A stretch of 64,000 bases of DNA from the NCBI GenBank assembly GCA_002914805.1, contig JXTB01000014.1:1200477-1264476 (forward strand). Direction: 5' to 3'. The notes under the pieces were generated by a model, which saw only the letters and a program-made list of their open reading frames with translations, had not been told where the DNA came from and ran no database searches. The translations under genes and the position numbers were made by a program. The first letter of the stretch is position 1. Every line of letters starts with the position of its first letter. Positions 60,030-64,000 of the stretch are shown one piece after another. The stretch comes from Parasponia andersonii. Its lineage: Eukaryota; Streptophyta; Magnoliopsida; Rosales; Cannabaceae.

Positions 60030-62000
60030 TGTGCTCATACATATTTATATGTATATTGATAGAATTTATTATTAATGGCACGTGCTTGTAGGTGTATCAA
60101 ATATTATTCATTTTGATATGTCTCTCTAGCTATATGCATAAATTAAAATATAATTCTTATATAAAGGTTGTCCACTAAACTTTCTTATGAATTCACTTTG
60201 AAGTTTAACCGACATACACCTTCTCGTAGCCTCGATATCTTGGAAAACACCCAGCAGTGTATATATGTTTGTTCTCCACCACCGATAATAGCTATCATCT
60301 CTCCTTTCTCATAGTTAATAGAAGTTTCGTCGAAAAAGTATTGTCTATGTCATATCTACCCCACTGAAACTTTATAGTTTCCTTGTTATCGCTGAGTACC
60401 AGTTTTTTTTCTCACTCACTTCAAGTTTTCTACAAAGGTGAGTCAAAATTAAGAGTTTAAATAATAGTTATATATATGTATGGAGTACTTTATGTTTGTT
60501 TGTATGTCGATGATTGATAATATTTAGAATTCATAGGATAGCTCCTCGTTCTAGAAAGGTATCTATTAAATGAATAAATTGAAGTGGGTACTCTTTAAAT
60601 TGAAGTTACTGATTATATATTTGTATATTTATTGAGTGGTATAAGAACTAAGAGATAGTGTTGATTATTATATTGATGCCTTAGTATTGTTATTGTTTCT
60701 ATACGTTGGATAAGAGATGTGGAGTGTAAGGTTTAACTAAGTGATTGATTAATGATTATATGCTTCATGCCTTGGACAATGGTGATCGTCACTTTATGGG
60801 AAAGATATATATGTACATGGACCCCTTGGTTTACGAATTGACTTTAGAACAAAAAGGTTTTTTTTATTTTAGTCTATTAAAGTACTACTATTGTCAGCCT
60901 CTTTGCTAGTTATATATATATATATGGGTTCTTTCGTATATATTTATACATTATGTAACTATTAAATAAAATTAGAAAAAAAAAGGATTTTAAAACATCA
61001 TATTTTATATGCTTAGAAGTTCACTCATAAATCTGATTATAAAATAATGAGATTTGCTGATAGTAAAAGTTCACAGTGATGATAGTAAAATTTCATGGTG
61101 ATATTATTTGATTTTATGAACTTGCATTGATACTGAATTAAATGGGATTGAATAGAATAGGACGTTAAGCACATCAAGCTCTGTGGAGAGAAATCTATCT
61201 TTCATTCTCTTATCCAATCTCAATACAAGGTAAGTGGAAATTCTACTTTAGCATCACAAGAACCTATGTATATGATTGTATATATTAAAGCTGATGTATT
61301 TGTGATATTGAGCTTTACATACATTAAAATTGTTCATATCATTTTCATAAGGCATGTCATATTTGTAAGCACAAAATAATTATTTACAGGTTATGATTTT
61401 AATAGAAAGTCTTATACCTAAATGTTATTTATTTTAAAGAGGGGTATGGTTCTTATCTTGCTGATCTAGTAGATAAATGTGGTGAAATCCCTTGAGGTTA
61501 AGTCCAAGACAGGGTGAGCCAAACCAGAGGGAGGTCAAATCCCTTGAGGTTAATTCCAAGACAGGGTAAGCCTCAAATGATATTTATTAAGAGGAAATCT
61601 GCTATGTCACTGAGTTAGGAACTATACGAGGAAAGAGGCCTAAATATGATTTGATTATTAATGTTTTCTAAGGAAATTAAGGGTACAAAGATTAATAAGT
61701 CTTATATGCAAATTATTCATAAGCATACATGGATTTCCATTTACTGAGCTATTGCTCAATTAGTTCTTGTGATGCAGATGATCAGGACTAGGAGTAATGT
61801 TGGCTGAGCTGCTTCCACTCCAATGTTGTCCATATGCCAATTTCGAACCGAATGAGGACTTTTTGAAAACCTTGTATATATTTTTACTATGTATGTGTAT
61901 GTAGTGATCCTGTGGGAGTTGTGAATAGTATTAAAACTATGTTGTGTATTGTACAAAATGTATATATTACTACCGTGTAAAATAGGTGTATCACAAATGT
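60030..62000 (+). mobile_element. Possible Ty3/gypsy chromovirus LTR remnant
   Basis: Features recalled from plant Tekay/Del-type LTRs occur in order: CTACAAAGGTGAGTC near 60431, CAATACAAGGTAAGTGG near 61220, phrases with CCCTTGAGGTTAA and GGGTGAGCC/GGGTAAGCC (61478-61572), ACTGAGCTATTGCTCA near 61743 and GATGCAGATGATCAGGAC near 61771. A 39-base direct repeat at 61478 and 61535 (57-base offset) is internal. No target duplication found. Confidence 0.35.
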
Positions 62001-62159
62001 TTTCAGAACTAAACAGAAAAGTTTAAATTTATCCTCTACTTTCCGCTTTTGTAAGGTCAATAAAAGTAAGAGAACACTATTTAGTTTTTCTATGCATAAG
62101 TGAGCATATTTCTATATAGTATAGCTAAGGAGGTGTCACAAATATTGAGTACAATGTTT

Positions 62160-63140
62160 GTAAGAGATGGAATTGGGGATCTATGGACCTGTAATTCAAG
62201 TTCTAATAAATTATAACAATTAATTAAACTCTTTAATTAATTTATCTAATTTATTAATTCCAGTATTACTGTACTAAAAATCTAGAATTGCACTCTTGAA
62301 GTTATAAAATTAATTTACTCAGAAAACAGTGAGCAGTCTATCGATTTAATCATTACATATAGTTCAATCCTCCACAGATAATTCATAATTAGAGCTAGGT
62401 AATGTTCCGTTTACCTCTCCAATTATCTCTTTATCCGTTTGTACCATTGATTCTCTAATGAACAATTAATTTATAAATCTATTATAAATTGAGTACTCAA
62501 ACTGTTCAGGTCCCGAATCAATATACAAAATAATCATCTTTCTAGCTTCCTAATAGAAGGAATGGATTCCATATCTGTAAGCTACATTTCTAGCTACTCA
62601 TCTCATCATGCCCCCAAGATATAAGTATTTCAATTTGTTTAAAAAACAAACCTTTAACAAGTATGCTAAAGAATATAATGTTATAAATAGGAGTCTATAA
62701 CTACTCAGAATTAAGATCGATCTATATATGATCATCTAGTGACATTATTTTAACTCTCAACAGTTAACGGAATTTACATGAGATTCAAATCATGTCTGGT
62801 TCAGTTCTATATAATTGAATTATATAAAGTACTTCAATTGTGATGTCAACATATCAATAGTCTAGATAAGATTATTACATTCTCAATATTAATAGACCGT
62901 ACTAATAATATAAAAGATTCTAAATTTTAATTAATTATTACGGACTATGTTTAGTTTATTATCCATAAATTTAATCTTCATGTATATAACACTTATATAC
63001 TAAATTCCTGGTCATATAAATAAACTAAGGATTTTCTGATATTTAAAAATATACTAATTATGCACAAATTCAAATAGGAAAATGTTATTTTATTAATTCA
63101 GCAAAGATCCAAAATAGACATGTTTTTAGGGCATAAACGC
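62160..63140. mobile_element. LTR-retrotransposon remnant, right part
   Basis: Long non-coding text with CCTCCACAGATAATTCATAA, GAGCTAGGTAATGTTCCG and TTTACCTCTCCAATTATC, of the kind seen inside or near LTRs in many dicots. It may be the other side of 59050-59760, split by the gypsy-like segment. Confidence 0.35.
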
Positions 63141-63370
63141 TAACACCAAAAGCCACCAACTAAGCCGACCTTTGTCACCCCTGAGGCCTCGACTTTGGGC
63201 ACCAACTCGAGTGGCCATGCTTATATCTCTGACTTCGACTACAAGATGTCCACCGACATGTCTATCTCGAGCTGTGTACATCTCTACTCTAGCTCGAGTG
63301 GCCACTAAGAACTTCCTCACAATTTTTGGAGGAAAAAGGCGTAGCTACATTTTTTTCATCAATTTTTAAC
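63141..63370. other. Non-coding stretch with repeated CTCGAGTGGCCA word
   Basis: CTCGAGTGGCCA occurs at about 63208 and 63294. Both strands have short frames here, but none matches a known domain. Confidence 0.3.
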
Positions 63371-63576
63371 TCTTTGTTATGCTTTGTCTACCTTCTACTT
63401 AATAAATTACCTGAATGAAGTTTTTTTCACTATATAGTTCTAAAATGACATTCATTTATTTGATGAATCAATTCATGTATTTGATGAATCAATTGAATAA
63501 ATTTTTTACTCATTGATAGCTTTTGTTCGTGTTAAGAATTGAATGTTTTTGTATGTGATAATCAATGAGTGGAACG

Positions 63577-63880
63577 TTGTGTATTTTTGAATTATTTTGG
63601 ACTGAATTTATGACTACAAATAGATTTTGGGACTGATTTTTATGTATATTAGCTTGATTTGTGACAATGATAATTTTCTGTGTAATATATTATCACAAAT
63701 TGTATCGAAGAATGGTAGAGATCAAGAGGAAGATATAACTTTGTGTATTTTTGGAATGATTTTCGATTGAATTTGTGACTACAAATAAATTTTGGGACTG
63801 ATTTTTATATGTATTAGATTGATTTGTGACAATGATAATTTTTTGTTTGTTGGATCATCACAAATTGTAATATTCTTTAT
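63577..63880 (+). repeat. 166-bp tandem duplication
   Basis: TGACTACAAAT, TTTTGGGACTGATTTTTAT, TTGATTTGTGACAATGATAA and ATCACAAATTGTA occur in order from 63577 and again from about 63743, offset 166 bases. Words of the form GTGACTACAAAT resemble sub-terminal repeats of plant CACTA elements, but no CACTA end is inside the window. Confidence 0.75.
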
Positions 63881-63982
63881 AAGACAAGTACAAATATTGT
63901 GACTAGCAGTCACAAATCAAGTTTCGTTGTACAAAATTATGACTATCAAAAATTATATATATTGGTATCACACTTACTCGCT

Positions 63983-64000
63983 CACTCACACACACACACA
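63983..64000 (+). repeat. (CA)n microsatellite at the window edge
   Basis: CACTCACACACACA run continuing past the end of the window. Confidence 0.7.

Noticed and set aside
63172-63369. 65-codon frame reading MSPLRPRLWAPTRV...
   Set aside because: An equally long frame runs on the opposite strand and the DNA carries a repeated word; probably transposon DNA.

Overview
The window is nuclear DNA of a flowering plant, most likely a eudicot. It is strongly AT-rich, its genes have GT-AG introns, and they belong to plant families (NFD4/nodulin-like MFS transporters, DnaJ-DUF3444, NF-YC, SEC61-gamma). Ty1/copia, LINE, SINE and MITE debris lies between them. The species cannot be named from the sequence alone.

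Layout. 0-3.5 kb: an intact tRNA-Ser(UGA), then a patchwork of a LINE fragment, a copia 3' end, a stray piece of an MFS transporter exon, and a broken F-box gene on the minus strand, followed by a repeat with six 25-bp tandem units. 3.5-10.9 kb: gene-poor AT-rich DNA with weak TE traces. 10.98-17.06 kb: two successive copies of a promoter-like flank, then the first full MFS gene (3 exons, 589 aa). 17.06-28 kb: another copy of that flank just downstream, one possible unidentified gene, a tandem duplication carrying MITEs, and an inverted copy of the 5' flank at 26.8-27.95 kb. 28.009-33.031 kb: one complete but dead Tnt1-like copia element with both LTRs and a 5-bp target-site duplication. 33-36 kb: SINE-like and MITE sequence. 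36.25-38.64 kb: the second MFS gene (588 aa), a tandem paralogue of the first with the same exon structure.

40.7-53.6 kb is the conserved housekeeping part. It holds a single-exon DnaJ/DUF3444 gene (820 aa), an NF-YC transcription-factor subunit (237 aa, with its last sense codon split by a 1.6-kb intron), and SEC61-gamma (69 aa, two coding exons plus a probable 3'UTR intron). All are on the plus strand and look intact. 53.6-64 kb has no supported gene; it holds tRNA-derived SINEs, one hAT-type MITE with a perfect 8-bp target duplication, LTR-retrotransposon remnants and a 166-bp duplication.

The genes do not form a pathway. The main story is evolutionary: one MFS locus has produced a second gene copy, several orphan copies of its 5' flank (one inverted) and a detached exon piece, and transposons have since filled the gaps. 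I found no convincing undescribed biological system; the MFS-flank copies and the chimeric fragment at 1.3 kb are the observations most worth checking.
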